64,000 nucleotides of DNA, from assembly GCF_050876985.1 (NCBI RefSeq), contig NZ_JBPAPP010000001.1. One strand, written 5' to 3'. Shown piece after piece: positions 33,202 through 41,533 of the stretch; the stretch's first letter is position 1; each line of letters starts with the position of its first letter. The notes beneath the pieces were generated by a model. The model made no database searches. It was not told the DNA's origin and saw only the letters and a program-made list of their open reading frames with translations. A program made the position numbers and the translations under genes. Source of the stretch: Halopseudomonas sp002296055. GTDB taxonomy: Bacteria; Pseudomonadota; Gammaproteobacteria; Pseudomonadales; Pseudomonadaceae.

Positions 33202-33662
33202 TGCTCAAGAGCGATTTCCGTTTCAGCACGCCGCTGCGCGTGCGCTGGTCCGAGGCGGACCCGCAGGGCATCGTGTTCAATGGTCATTACCTGAACTACG
33301 TGGACGTAGGCGTGACCGAGTACTACCGGGCGCTGCGCGCGGCAGCCGGGGTACAACCCGGCGATGGCTTGGATGGCAGCGAGTTTTTTGCCGCCAAGAC
33401 CGAGCTGGAGTACAAGGCGCCGGCGATGTTCGACGACCTGCTGGATGTGCACATGCGGGTGGCCTACTTTGGCAACAGCAGCATGCGCTTTGTCGCCGCG
33501 ATCTATCGAGGCGAAGAGCTGCTGTTGACCGGAGAGGTGGTCTACGTGCACGCCGACCAGACCACCCGCCGGCCCACACCGATTCCCGAGAGTTTTAAAC
33601 GGACGGTCAACAGCTTTGAGTGTGTCGCACCCGAGCAGGCCGCGCCGGCCGTACAGGGTTAG
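33201..33662 (+). CDS. 4-hydroxybenzoyl-CoA-thioesterase-like hotdog protein (YbgC type)
   Basis: The 153-residue acyl-CoA thioesterase has the hotdog motif VRWSEADPQGIVFNGHYLNY, near the N-terminus, with the active-site Asp of the 4HBT/YbgC class. A further helix region, VGVTEYYRALRAAAG, completes the fold. It overlaps argB by a single base, so it is translated from the same message. No clear relation to arginine synthesis is apparent. Confidence 0.87.
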   Translation: MLKSDFRFSTPLRVRWSEADPQGIVFNGHYLNYVDVGVTEYYRALRAAAGVQPGDGLDGSEFFAAKTELEYKAPAMFDDLLDVHMRVAYFGNSSMRFVAAIYRGEELLLTGEVVYVHADQTTRRPTPIPESFKRTVNSFECVAPEQAAPAVQG

Positions 33663-33667
33663 GGGTT

Positions 33668-34261
33668 TCAGGATTCGCCGAGCAGAAACGCCAGCCGCTC
33701 GCGCTGGCGTGCAAAGTCTTCGGTAACCTTGACGGTCTCCTGCTGTTGACGCTGGACCAGCCGCTGCAGGCGCTGGGTTTCAGCATCCACCGCCGCCAAC
33801 TGGTCAAGAATGCCTTGCTCCACGGCCCGCCCCGCGCGCTCCTGGCTGGCCGCCTGCGATTGCAACGCCTCACGCTCGGCACGCAGCTCCTGGATATTGG
33901 TCTTGGCTACCGTGATCTGGTTGTCGATTTGCTGCAGCTGACGCTGCCGGGCCCGGTCCAGGTCCGCCAGGCTGCTATACAGGCGCAGCAGCGTTGAGTC
34001 CGCGGCCTGACGCTGGGCTTGCTCCTCAAGCGCCGCCCGACGGGCATCGCGCTCTGCGGCTGTGGGCGCCGCCGGCACCACCAGCTTGACCCGTCCATGC
34101 GAATCCAACACTTCATAGCCACGGCTGATGAATTGCGGCGGCACCCGGCTGTCGAGCACCGTTACGCCGTTATCGTCGACGTAGCGGTACAGCTCTGCCA
34201 GAGCCGGCACGGGGCCCAGCATTGCCAGTGTCAGCGTGGCGCGTGTCATCATCCATTTCAT
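33668..34261 (-). CDS. DUF4124-containing exported coiled-coil protein
   Basis: With the ATG at 34261 and AAAGGAA upstream, the protein has 197 residues. It begins with a signal peptide (WMMTRATLTLAMLGPVPALA). A DUF4124-type strand region, ELYRYVDDNGVTVLDSRVPP, follows. A long charged helix, about residues 75-190, is rich in Gln, Arg, Ala and Glu and is likely a coiled coil. It is a periplasmic protein of unknown function. It converges with the thioesterase gene, with five bases between the stops. Confidence 0.8.
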   Translation of the reverse strand: MKWMMTRATLTLAMLGPVPALAELYRYVDDNGVTVLDSRVPPQFISRGYEVLDSHGRVKLVVPAAPTAAERDARRAALEEQAQRQAADSTLLRLYSSLADLDRARQRQLQQIDNQITVAKTNIQELRAEREALQSQAASQERAGRAVEQGILDQLAAVDAETQRLQRLVQRQQQETVKVTEDFARQRERLAFLLGES

Positions 34262-34374
34262 CGCAGGCGGTTCCTTTACCGTGGCGTTCAGCTTGGTCTC
34301 ATCAGGTTGATGGCCAGTTGGCAGTATATCGACCCGAATCACATTAACTATAGCTGCCTGCTCAGAGCAATGGA

Positions 34375-35019
34375 TCAGATACCGTATTGAGCCCGGTAAG
34401 CCTGCACTGCCGGCAGGTGCTGCTGCAGCTCGTCGTCGTCTTTGATGAAGTCCATCACCTGGTTCAGGCTGACGATACTGATCACCGGAATACCAAAGTC
34501 CCGCTCCACTTCCTGAATCGCCGACAGCTCACCCTGGCCGCGCTCCTGGCGGTCCAGCGCAATCATCACGGCAGCTGGGGTAGCGCCTGCCTGCTGAATA
34601 ATCTGCATGACTTCACGCACCGCGGTGCCAGCGGTGATCACATCGTCGATGATCAACACGCGACCTTCCAGCGGAGCGCCGACCAGCGTACCGCCCTCAC
34701 CGTGGTCCTTGGCTTCCTTGCGATTGAAACAATAGGGCAAATCGCGGTCAAAGCTGTCAGCCAGGGCAACGGCGGTCACCGCCGCCAGCGGGATGCCCTT
34801 GTAGGCCGGGCCAAAGATGACATCCACATCAGACAGGTCGCTGTGTACCAGCGCCTGGGCATAAAAACGGCCCAGACGACTCAGCGAGCCACCGTCGTTG
34901 AACAGGCCTGCATTGAAAAAATACGGGCTCTTGCGACCGGACTTGAGGGTAAATTCACCGAACCGCAAGACATTGCGATCCAGCGCAAAACGAATGAACT
35001 CCCGCTGATATTCGTGCAT
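34375..35019 (-). CDS. pyrE: Orotate phosphoribosyltransferase
   Basis: PyrE joins orotate and PRPP to make OMP in pyrimidine synthesis. The 214-residue protein has MHEYQREFIRFALDRNVLRF at its N-terminus, SGRKSPYFFNAGLFNDGG for orotate, and VLIIDDVITAGTAVREVM as the PRPP loop (near residue 120). The ATG at 35019 matches Pseudomonas PyrE. Two further upstream Met codons give a five-residue extension. It is divergent from crc, with a 72-base shared promoter space, as in other Pseudomonas. Confidence 0.97.
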   Translation of the reverse strand: MHEYQREFIRFALDRNVLRFGEFTLKSGRKSPYFFNAGLFNDGGSLSRLGRFYAQALVHSDLSDVDVIFGPAYKGIPLAAVTAVALADSFDRDLPYCFNRKEAKDHGEGGTLVGAPLEGRVLIIDDVITAGTAVREVMQIIQQAGATPAAVMIALDRQERGQGELSAIQEVERDFGIPVISIVSLNQVMDFIKDDDELQQHLPAVQAYRAQYGI

Positions 35020-35091
35020 CTGCACCCTCATCATTTACAAAATTCAATAAACCTCGGGTATCATACACGCTGCTTTTTTGGGGAGCCACGC

Positions 35092-35871
35092 ATGCGAATC
35101 ATCAGTCTCAACGTCAATGGAGTGAAGGCCGCAGCCGAGCGCGGTCTGTTTGACTGGCTGCGCACGCAGGACGCTGATGTCATCTGCCTGCAGGACATCC
35201 GCGTTACCGCCCCCGAGCTAGAGCAGGACCCATACTGGCTGGACGGCTACTGGCAGTACTGCTTTGAAGCCGAAACGCCATCCCAGGGCGGCGTTGCCAT
35301 TTACACTCGCACCGCGCCCAAGGCCATCATCATGGGCCTGGGTTTTGAGTCCGCCGACCGCTACGGCCGCTTCCTGCAGGCTGACTTCGACAAGGTCAGC
35401 ATTACCTCCCTGCTGCTGCCTTCGGGCCGTGACGGCGACGCCGACCTGAACCAGAAATTCAAGTTCATGGACGACTTTGCCGGCTACCTGAACAAGCAAC
35501 GCCGCAAGCGTCGAGAGTTCATCTACTGCGGTTCACTGTACGTCGCCCATCTCAAGCTGGACGTGAAAAACTGGCGTGATTGTCAGAATGAGCCCGGCTT
35601 TATGGCACCGGAGCGTGCCTGGATGGACGAGATTTTCGGCAACATGGGCTATGTCGACGCCACCCGCGAGGTCACGCGCGAGTCCGAGCTGTACAGCTGG
35701 TGGCCCAACAGCGAGCAAGCCGAAAACCTCAATCTTGGCCTGCGCTTTGACTACCAGATTCTGACCCCGGGCCTGCGCCGCTTCGTCAAGCAGGCGAAGA
35801 TCCCGCGCAATGTTCGCTTTTCGCAGCACGCACCGGTAATCATCGATTACGACTGGACGCTGAGTATCTGA
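35092..35871 (+). CDS. crc: Catabolite repression control protein Crc
   Basis: Crc works with Hfq to hold target mRNAs in a translationally silent complex, the basis of carbon catabolite repression in Pseudomonas. The 259-residue length, the N-terminus MRIISLNVNGVKAAAERGLF and the end FSQHAPVIIDYDWTLSI identify it. It has the exonuclease III fold but altered catalytic positions: CLQDIRVTAPE, where active nucleases have LQE, and YCGSLYVAHLKLDVKNW, where they carry GDxN. That agrees with Crc lacking nuclease activity. The ATG at 35092 is preceded by GGGGAG. A strong terminator follows. Confidence 0.97.
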   Translation: MRIISLNVNGVKAAAERGLFDWLRTQDADVICLQDIRVTAPELEQDPYWLDGYWQYCFEAETPSQGGVAIYTRTAPKAIIMGLGFESADRYGRFLQADFDKVSITSLLLPSGRDGDADLNQKFKFMDDFAGYLNKQRRKRREFIYCGSLYVAHLKLDVKNWRDCQNEPGFMAPERAWMDEIFGNMGYVDATREVTRESELYSWWPNSEQAENLNLGLRFDYQILTPGLRRFVKQAKIPRNVRFSQHAPVIIDYDWTLSI

Positions 35872-35936
35872 CAGCTGGAAACGGTCTAGGCGTACCGCCC
35901 CGAGTGCAAGCGCACCGGCAGAGCAGACACAGAAAG

Positions 35937-35976
35937 AAAAAGCCCCCGCAGCCAATGGTTGCGGGGGCTTTTTTTT
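35937..35976. terminator. Two-sided terminator after crc
   Basis: AGCCCCCGCA (35941-35950) and TGCGGGGGCT (35960-35969) form a perfect stem between an A run and eight T residues. It serves crc and the convergent small membrane protein gene. Confidence 0.92.
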
Positions 35977-35980
35977 GCGC

Positions 35981-36373
35981 CTATTTAATCAGGCGCCAGC
36001 AGAAGGGATAACGGTAGGCGGTGCCCTCGTTGGACTTGATGGCGGCGATGATCACCAGCACCAAGGCGGCGACGCCCACCACCCAGGCCAACAGAATACC
36101 GATCAGCACCAGCATCAGCAGCACGCAGACCAGCAGCATCAGGGTGACCGTAATCTGGAAGTTCAGCGCTTCCTTGCCCTGATCATCGACAAAGGGGTCC
36201 ATGTCCTTTTTCAGCTGCCACACAATCAGCGGACCAATCAGGTTGCCAAACGGCAACACGCAGCCCAGCAAGGCGGAGACATGCGCAATCAGCGCCCACT
36301 GTCGCGCTTCCGAACTCGGCTTGCCTGGCGGTGGGACGGGGGCTTCTACAGCAGGATCAACGGGATCGGTCAT
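35981..36373 (-). CDS. DUF4870-family membrane protein
   Basis: The 130-residue protein has a Pro-rich cytoplasmic N-terminus (PAVEAPVPPPGKPSSEARQW) and then three hydrophobic parts: LIAHVSALLGCVLPFGNLIG, VTLMLLVCVLLMLVLIGILL and VVGVAALVLVIIAAI. The segment WQLKKDMDPFVDDQGKEALN between them is the typical DUF4870/Tic20-like feature. Its function is not known. It stands between the crc terminator and rph. Confidence 0.85.
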   Translation of the reverse strand: MTDPVDPAVEAPVPPPGKPSSEARQWALIAHVSALLGCVLPFGNLIGPLIVWQLKKDMDPFVDDQGKEALNFQITVTLMLLVCVLLMLVLIGILLAWVVGVAALVLVIIAAIKSNEGTAYRYPFCWRLIK

Positions 36374-36452
36374 CGGGCACTCCTTGCATGCGCGTTAAAG
36401 AAGAGAATGCCCGTTGTAACAGACTTGTGCGTCACTGCCTACCAACGCTGTC

Positions 36453-37172
36453 TCAGTCTGCCAATGCTGCCTGCTGCAGGCTGAACAGCTGCTCACAACC
36501 CTGACGCGCCAGCGCCAGCATGGCGTTCAGATCATCAGCGCTGAAAGGTGCCGCCTCAGCGGTGCCCTGCACTTCGATAAAGCCGCCCTTGTCGGTCATA
36601 ACCACGTTCAGGTCGGTATCGGCGGAGGAATCTTCCGGGTAGTCCAGATCCAGCACCGGCACACCCTGATAGATGCCCACGGAAATGGCGGCGATCATCT
36701 GCACCTCAGGCACCTTCTTGATAGCACCGCGCTGCTTCATGGCACGCAGGGCATCGACCAGCGCCACACAGGCTCCGGTGATCGATGCGGTGCGAGTGCC
36801 ACCGTCGGCCTGAATCACATCGCAGTCGATATACAGGGTGTTTTCACCCAGGGTCTTGAGGTCAATCGCGGCGCGCAGCGAGCGGCCGATAAGGCGCTGA
36901 ATCTCCAGGGTGCGGCCACCCTGCTTGCCACGGCTGGACTCACGCTGCATGCGCGAGCCAGTCGAGCGCGGCAGCATGCCGTACTCTGCGGTGACCCAAC
37001 CTTGACCGCTACCGCGCAGAAAACGCGGCACACCAGCCTCAACGCTGACGGTGCAGATCACCTTGGTATCACCAAACTCGACCAGCACAGAGCCTTCGGC
37101 GTGCTTGGTGTAGTGGCGGGTCAACGTGACCTGGCGCATCTGGTCGGCGGCACGTTCGCTGGGGCGTTTCAT
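36453..37172 (-). CDS. rph: Ribonuclease PH
   Basis: RNase PH trims the 3' ends of tRNA precursors using phosphate. The protein starts KRPSERAADQMRQVTLTRHY after the first Met and contains GSVLVEFGDTKVICTVSVEA, LPRSTGSRMQRESSRGKQGG and DCDVIQADGGTRTASITGAC, all diagnostic. The start at 37172 gives 239 residues, the length in Pseudomonas aeruginosa. An ATG one codon upstream (37175) is equally well placed after AAGGA. It is divergent from yicC. Confidence 0.96.
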   Translation of the reverse strand: MKRPSERAADQMRQVTLTRHYTKHAEGSVLVEFGDTKVICTVSVEAGVPRFLRGSGQGWVTAEYGMLPRSTGSRMQRESSRGKQGGRTLEIQRLIGRSLRAAIDLKTLGENTLYIDCDVIQADGGTRTASITGACVALVDALRAMKQRGAIKKVPEVQMIAAISVGIYQGVPVLDLDYPEDSSADTDLNVVMTDKGGFIEVQGTAEAAPFSADDLNAMLALARQGCEQLFSLQQAALAD

Positions 37173-37332
37173 CATCGGGGGTCCTTGTACAGCGGGGAGG
37201 AAGTGCGCGGAGTATAGCAGGCATGAGCCCGCCGGCGCTGGCTTGCTGGCGCGCTGAAGATTGCCCAGGCGGAGGCTGGCGGGGTTACAATGCCGGTCGA
37301 TCCACCGACTACTGACAGGGAAGCACGACACC

Positions 37333-38199
37333 ATGGCCAACAGCATGACCGCCTTTGCGCGCAGCGAACTCAGCACCGATCAGGGCAACCTGGCCTGGGA
37401 ACTGCGCTCGGTCAACCACCGCTACCTGGAAGTCACCCTGCGCCTGCCCGAAGCCTTCCGCGAACTGGAGGGCCCGTTGCGCGAGCTGCTGCGCAAGCAA
37501 GTGGCCCGCGGCAAGGTCGAATGCACCCTGCGCTTCAACCCGGCCGAGCAGCAGTCCAGCGAGCTGAGCCTGAACCAGCCGCTGCTTGACCAGTTGATCC
37601 GCACCACCGAGCAGCTCGGCACCCGCCTGCACAACGCCGGCCCGATCAACCCGCTGGAGCTGCTGGCCTGGCCAGGCGTGGTAATGGGCGAGCAGGCGGA
37701 TCAGGGTGACCTGGTCAAACAGGCCCGTACGTTGTTCGATCAGGCCCTCAAGGAGCTGAAAGAACACCGCGCCCGCGAAGGCGCAGAGCTGAAGCAACTG
37801 ATCATTGATCGCCTGGGCAGCATCAGCGACCGCACGGCAATCCTGCGCGAGATGATGCCCACCCTGCTCACCGCCCACCGGCAGAAGCTGATCGACCGCT
37901 TCAACGATGCCAAGCTGGAGCTGGACAGCACGCGAGTCGAACAGGAGATCGTGCTGTTGGCCCAGAAGATCGACGTAGCCGAAGAACTCGACCGCCTCGA
38001 CACCCACGTGGTCGAAACCCGCCGCGTACTCGACAGCAAGGACGCCATCGGCCGCCGCCTGGACTTTCTGATGCAGGAGTTCAACCGCGAAGCCAACACC
38101 CTCGGCTCCAAGGCCATCGATACCCGGAGCACCCAGGCCGCCGTGGATCTGAAGGTGTTTATCGAGCAGATGCGCGAGCAGATTCAGAATATCGAATAA
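37333..38199 (+). CDS. yicC: YicC-family endoribonuclease
   Basis: The 288-residue protein of the YicC/YloC family starts with NSMTAFARSELSTDQGNLAW and contains ELRSVNHRYLEVTLRLPE and the C-terminal signature DFLMQEFNREANTLGSKAID. In Escherichia coli YicC is an endoribonuclease that helps clear a small RNA. The ATG at 37333 follows ACAGGGAAG. It faces away from rph and precedes a symmetrical hairpin. The next + strand core gene in the Pseudomonas order, gmk, is separated here by the allantoin cluster. Confidence 0.92.
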   Translation: MANSMTAFARSELSTDQGNLAWELRSVNHRYLEVTLRLPEAFRELEGPLRELLRKQVARGKVECTLRFNPAEQQSSELSLNQPLLDQLIRTTEQLGTRLHNAGPINPLELLAWPGVVMGEQADQGDLVKQARTLFDQALKELKEHRAREGAELKQLIIDRLGSISDRTAILREMMPTLLTAHRQKLIDRFNDAKLELDSTRVEQEIVLLAQKIDVAEELDRLDTHVVETRRVLDSKDAIGRRLDFLMQEFNREANTLGSKAIDTRSTQAAVDLKVFIEQMREQIQNIE

Positions 38200-38206
38200 G
38201 CCAACA

Positions 38207-38225
38207 CCGCTCCGTTGCGGAGCGG
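38207..38225. terminator. Hairpin between yicC and allA
   Basis: CCGCTCCG (38207-38214) and CGGAGCGG (38218-38225) form a perfect 8-bp stem with a three-base loop between convergent genes. Confidence 0.65.
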
Positions 38226-38244
38226 CATCCACCTCAGCGCAGGG

Positions 38245-38745
38245 TCACTCCAGGGTGACCCGAATAGCGATGGGGTATTCATCGCAGTTGTGGCCGGCAC
38301 CACCGCGATCGACCACCAGAAACTCCCCTTCGCGCTCCAGCACGGACTGAATCGCGTGCCAGGTGCCGATACGGTAGTTGACGCCCTGACGGCCGTCGGT
38401 GATGAAGGCGCGTACCTCGGCCGGATCAATCACATCACCCGGCGGCGCTACCACGATCAGAAACTGCTCCTCGTGCATCGGCACAAAGGCCTGACTGCCG
38501 AGCGGGTGGCGCTCCAGAAAGGTCAGCTCCAGCGGTACGCTGACCGGCTGGCTGACAAAGATGCTGATCAGCACCCGTGGTGATTCACCAGCTACCTCGA
38601 CCTTGGCCAGGTCGTGATGCCGGCGGGTACGCCCCGAGTTGATCATGAAGTGCTCGGAGCTGCGCGAATCAATCACCTCACCGAAGGCCGCAAAGGCCTC
38701 CGATGTCAGGGGCTGGGCTTTCAGTTGCAATACGTCAGCGCTCAT
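38245..38745 (-). CDS. allA: Ureidoglycolate lyase
   Basis: AllA splits ureidoglycolate into glyoxylate and urea, the last step of allantoin breakdown. The 166-residue protein has LTSEAFAAFGEVID near its start, ISIFVSQPVSVPLELTFLER and HPLGSQAFVPM in the cupin-like core, and VNYRIGTWHAIQSVLER near the end, all typical of the family. It is the third gene of a leftward unit with puuE and allE, 10 bases after allE. A hairpin lies beyond its stop. Confidence 0.93.
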   Translation of the reverse strand: MSADVLQLKAQPLTSEAFAAFGEVIDSRSSEHFMINSGRTRRHHDLAKVEVAGESPRVLISIFVSQPVSVPLELTFLERHPLGSQAFVPMHEEQFLIVVAPPGDVIDPAEVRAFITDGRQGVNYRIGTWHAIQSVLEREGEFLVVDRGGAGHNCDEYPIAIRVTLE

Positions 38746-38755
38746 CCCCTGCTCC

Positions 38756-39601
38756 TCAACGGCCGAAGGTCGGCAGTTTCATGTGACGGTTGACGTCTTT
38801 GTACAGCAGGTAGCGGAACGGGCCCGGGCCACCGGCGTAGCAGGCTTGCGGGCAGAAGGCGCGAAGCCACATGTAGTCACCGGCCTCAACCTCGACCCAA
38901 TCCTTGTTCAGCAGATAGACCGCCTTGCCTTCCAGCACATAGAGGCCGTGCTCCATGACGTGGGTTTCGGCGAAGGGAATCGCGCCGCCCGGCTGGAAGT
39001 TGACGATGTTCACGTGCATGTCGTGGCGCATGTCGCTCATGTCGACAAAGCGGGTGGTGCTCCAGGCGCCATCGGTGCCGGGCATTTCCAGCGGAGTGAT
39101 GTCGTTTTCGTTGGTGACGAAGGCTTCCGGCACGTCAACGCCGTCGACTTTCTCGTAGGCCTTGCGCACCCAGTGGAAACGCACCACGGCGCCACTGTTG
39201 TTGTGCAACTGCCAGTCGCTGCTCGGCGGGATAAAGGCGTAACCGCCCTCTTTCATCTGGTGCTGCTGACCGTTGAGGGTCAGGGTCATTTCACCTTCCA
39301 CCACGAACAGCACGCCCTCGGCGGTCGGATCGGTTTCCGGCTTGTCGCTACCGCCGCCCGATTGCACTTCCATGATGTACTGCGAGAAGGTCTCGGCAAA
39401 ACCGGAGAGCGGACGCGACAGCACCCACAGGCGGGTACCGGTCCAGAACGGCAGGTGGCTGGTAACGATGTCGCGCATCACGCCCTTGGGGATCACTGCG
39501 TACGCTTCGGTAAATACCGCGCGGTCGGTGGTCAGCTGGGTCTGCGGCGGATGGCCGCCGGTGGGCGCATAGTAGCTGCGGGGTTCAGATTGCTTGGCCA
39601 T
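38756..39601 (-). CDS. allE: (S)-ureidoglycine aminohydrolase
   Basis: AllE (YlbA) releases ammonia from ureidoglycine to give ureidoglycolate. The 281-residue bicupin contains YAPTGGHPPQTQLTTDRAVF at the N-terminus, EGVLFVVEGEMTLTLNGQQH in the first cupin, and METHVMEHGLYVLEG-like HVMEHGLYVLEGKAVYLLN with metal ligands in the second, ending FRYLLYKDVNRHMKLP. The ATG at 39601 is the family start. It sits between puuE (two bases upstream) and allA, matching its pathway position. Confidence 0.93.
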   Translation of the reverse strand: MAKQSEPRSYYAPTGGHPPQTQLTTDRAVFTEAYAVIPKGVMRDIVTSHLPFWTGTRLWVLSRPLSGFAETFSQYIMEVQSGGGSDKPETDPTAEGVLFVVEGEMTLTLNGQQHQMKEGGYAFIPPSSDWQLHNNSGAVVRFHWVRKAYEKVDGVDVPEAFVTNENDITPLEMPGTDGAWSTTRFVDMSDMRHDMHVNIVNFQPGGAIPFAETHVMEHGLYVLEGKAVYLLNKDWVEVEAGDYMWLRAFCPQACYAGGPGPFRYLLYKDVNRHMKLPTFGR

Positions 39602-39603
39602 GC

Positions 39604-40539
39604 TTACTCCTGAGGTTGAACCGGGTGGTGGGTTGCCCAGTGGTGGGCGATATCGACACGGCGTGTCACCCACACCCGGTCATGGGATTCGATGTAATCA
39701 AGAAAACGCTGCAGCGCACGGAACCGGCCCGGACGGCCGATCAGGCGGCAATGCAGGCCGATCGACAGCATCTTTGGCGCTTCTTCACCTTCGGCATAAA
39801 GCACATCAAAGGCGTCTTTCAGATACTGGAAGAAGTGGTCGCCGGTATTGAAGCCCTGGGGCGCAGCAAAGCGCATGTCGTTGGTATCCAGGGTATAGGG
39901 CACGATCAGATGATTGTGCAGCTGCCCCTGGCTGTCGGCCTCGCGGGTCCAGAACGGCAGGTCGTCGCCATAGTAATCGCTATCGTAGGTAAAACCACCA
40001 TGGTCCAGCAGCAGACGGCGCGTATTAGGGCTGTCACGGCCGGTGTACCAGCCCTCTGGCTGGGCACCGTAGAGGCGTTGAAAGATGTCCATAGCACGCT
40101 GCAGGTGCTCGCGCTCTACCGCCTCGGGAATGTTCTGGTAATGAATCCAGCGCCAGCCGTGGCAGGCCACCTCATGCCCTAGCTCAACAAAGGCCTGGGC
40201 CAGCTCCGGGTGACGCTCCAGCGCCATCGCCACGCCAAATACCGTCAGCGGCAGGCCGCGGCGTTCAAATTCATTAAGGATGCGCCAAACGCCCGCGCGC
40301 GAGCCATACTCGTAGATCGACTCCATGCTCATGTGGCGGTCATCAAAAGCCGCCGCACCGATGATCTCGGACAGGAACTGCTCGGAGTGGCTGTCGCCGT
40401 GCAGCACGCAGTTTTCACCGCCCTCTTCGTAATTGAGCACAAATTGAACAGCGATCCGGGCCTTACCGGGCCAGTTGGCGTGCGGCGGAGTGCGACCATA
40501 ACCCACCAGGTCGCGTGGATACTCAGTGCTCTGAACCAT
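39604..40539 (-). CDS. puuE: PuuE-type allantoinase (polysaccharide-deacetylase fold)
   Basis: The 311-residue protein is the metal-independent allantoinase found in Pseudomonas, which hydrolyses allantoin to allantoate. Diagnostic stretches are RDLVGYGRTPPHANWPGKAR, FVLNYEEGGENCVLHGD, and GHEVACHGWRWIHYQNI, the deacetylase-fold His site. GWYTGRDSPNTRRLLLDHGG is also a family mark. It is the first gene of the leftward allantoin operon. The ATG at 40539 has AGAGGTGATTTCCC upstream. Operator-like palindromes lie about 90-125 bases upstream in the divergent region. Confidence 0.94.
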   Translation of the reverse strand: MVQSTEYPRDLVGYGRTPPHANWPGKARIAVQFVLNYEEGGENCVLHGDSHSEQFLSEIIGAAAFDDRHMSMESIYEYGSRAGVWRILNEFERRGLPLTVFGVAMALERHPELAQAFVELGHEVACHGWRWIHYQNIPEAVEREHLQRAMDIFQRLYGAQPEGWYTGRDSPNTRRLLLDHGGFTYDSDYYGDDLPFWTREADSQGQLHNHLIVPYTLDTNDMRFAAPQGFNTGDHFFQYLKDAFDVLYAEGEEAPKMLSIGLHCRLIGRPGRFRALQRFLDYIESHDRVWVTRRVDIAHHWATHHPVQPQE

Positions 40540-40630
40540 GGGAAATCACCTCTGAAATAGCCAGTTACCGGCAAAAAGCAGGCTTTTCAGCCAGTATCAC
40601 CGCTACTGATTCGATTTTGTTGACGCTGGC

Positions 40631-40665
40631 AATTGTATACAATTAATCAGTTTCGTTGTGTACAA
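40631..40665. promoter_or_regulatory. Two GntR/FCD-type operator palindromes
   Basis: AATTGTATACAATT (40631-40644, a perfect 14-base palindrome) and TTGTGTACAA (40656-40665, one mismatch) are two copies of TTGT-N2-ACAA, the pattern typical of GntR-family FCD regulators. They lie in the divergent promoter between puuE and the racemase gene, the second only 13 bases before the racemase ATG. The likely binder is the GntR protein encoded at 42923-43678. Confidence 0.72.
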
Positions 40666-40678
40666 ACAGGTTTCCAGC

Positions 40679-41422
40679 ATGCATATACGCGTTATCAACC
40701 CCAATACCACCCAGGCCATGACCGATACCATCGGCACCGCTGCCAAGGCCGTCGCCGCTTCCGGTACACGCATCAGCGCAACCCAGCCCGACAGCGGCCC
40801 GGTATCCATCGAAAGCCACTTTGATGAAGCCGTTAGCGTACTCGGTGTGCTGGATGAGATCCGCGCCGGCGAACGCGAAGGCGTCGATGCCTACATCATC
40901 GCCTGCTTTGGCGACCCCGGCCTGAACGCCGCGCGCGAGCTTACCCGCGCGCCGGTCATCGGCATCGCCGAGGCGGCCTTCCACGCCGCCACCCTGATCA
41001 GCACCCGCTTTTCGGTGGTGACCACCCTGCCGCGTACCACCATTATTGCCGAGCATCTGCTCGACAGCTACGGCATGGCCAGCCGCTGCCGCCGCGTTCG
41101 CGCTGCCGACATCCCGGTACTGGAGCTGGAGGCCAACCCGGACCTGGCGCTGGAGCGCATCATCGAGGAGTGCCTGAAGGCCAAACAGGAAGATGGCATC
41201 GGCGCTATCGTGCTGGGTTGTGGCGGCATGGCCGACCTCACTCCGCAGATCAGCGCTGCGGTCGGCCTGCCGGTCGTCGAGGGCGTGACGGCCGCGGTCA
41301 AACTGGCCGAGGCCCTGGTTGGCCTGGGACTGCAAACCAGCAAGCACGGCGACCTGGACTTTCCACTGCCCAAACCTTTCACCGGACGTTTTGCCGAGTA
41401 TTCGAACCTGACGCCCGACTGA
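40679..41422 (+). CDS. Aspartate/glutamate-racemase-family hydantoin (allantoin) racemase
   Basis: The 247-residue protein begins MHIRVINPNTTQAMTDTIG, the mark of hydantoin racemases. It has CFGDPGLNAARELTRAPVIG with the first catalytic Cys, and AIVLGCGGMADLTPQISAAV with the second (near residue 180). It would interconvert allantoin enantiomers, which makes racemic allantoin fully available to a stereospecific allantoinase. The start at 40679 follows ACAGG. It is divergent from puuE and followed by the NCS1 permease, which supports allantoin over other hydantoins. Confidence 0.87.
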   Translation: MHIRVINPNTTQAMTDTIGTAAKAVAASGTRISATQPDSGPVSIESHFDEAVSVLGVLDEIRAGEREGVDAYIIACFGDPGLNAARELTRAPVIGIAEAAFHAATLISTRFSVVTTLPRTTIIAEHLLDSYGMASRCRRVRAADIPVLELEANPDLALERIIEECLKAKQEDGIGAIVLGCGGMADLTPQISAAVGLPVVEGVTAAVKLAEALVGLGLQTSKHGDLDFPLPKPFTGRFAEYSNLTPD

Positions 41423-41533
41423 GCACACCACGCCGGGGCCGGCGTGGGCGGCCCCGGATGTGGATGACAACCACCGACCGATCACAGAATCGCGGGAGAC
41501 AATAATGCGCATCACACATCAACTGGGGGCCGT

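Noticed and set aside
35092..35871. Reading Crc as an active exonuclease III
   Set aside because: Key acidic positions are replaced (LQD for LQE, and CGSLYVAH where GDxN is expected), and the full-length similarity is to Crc, which is known to lack nuclease activity.
36453..37376. Longer RNase PH start at 37376
   Set aside because: The extra 68 residues would overlap the yicC promoter and start and show no similarity to RNase PH. The start at 37172 gives the normal 239 residues.
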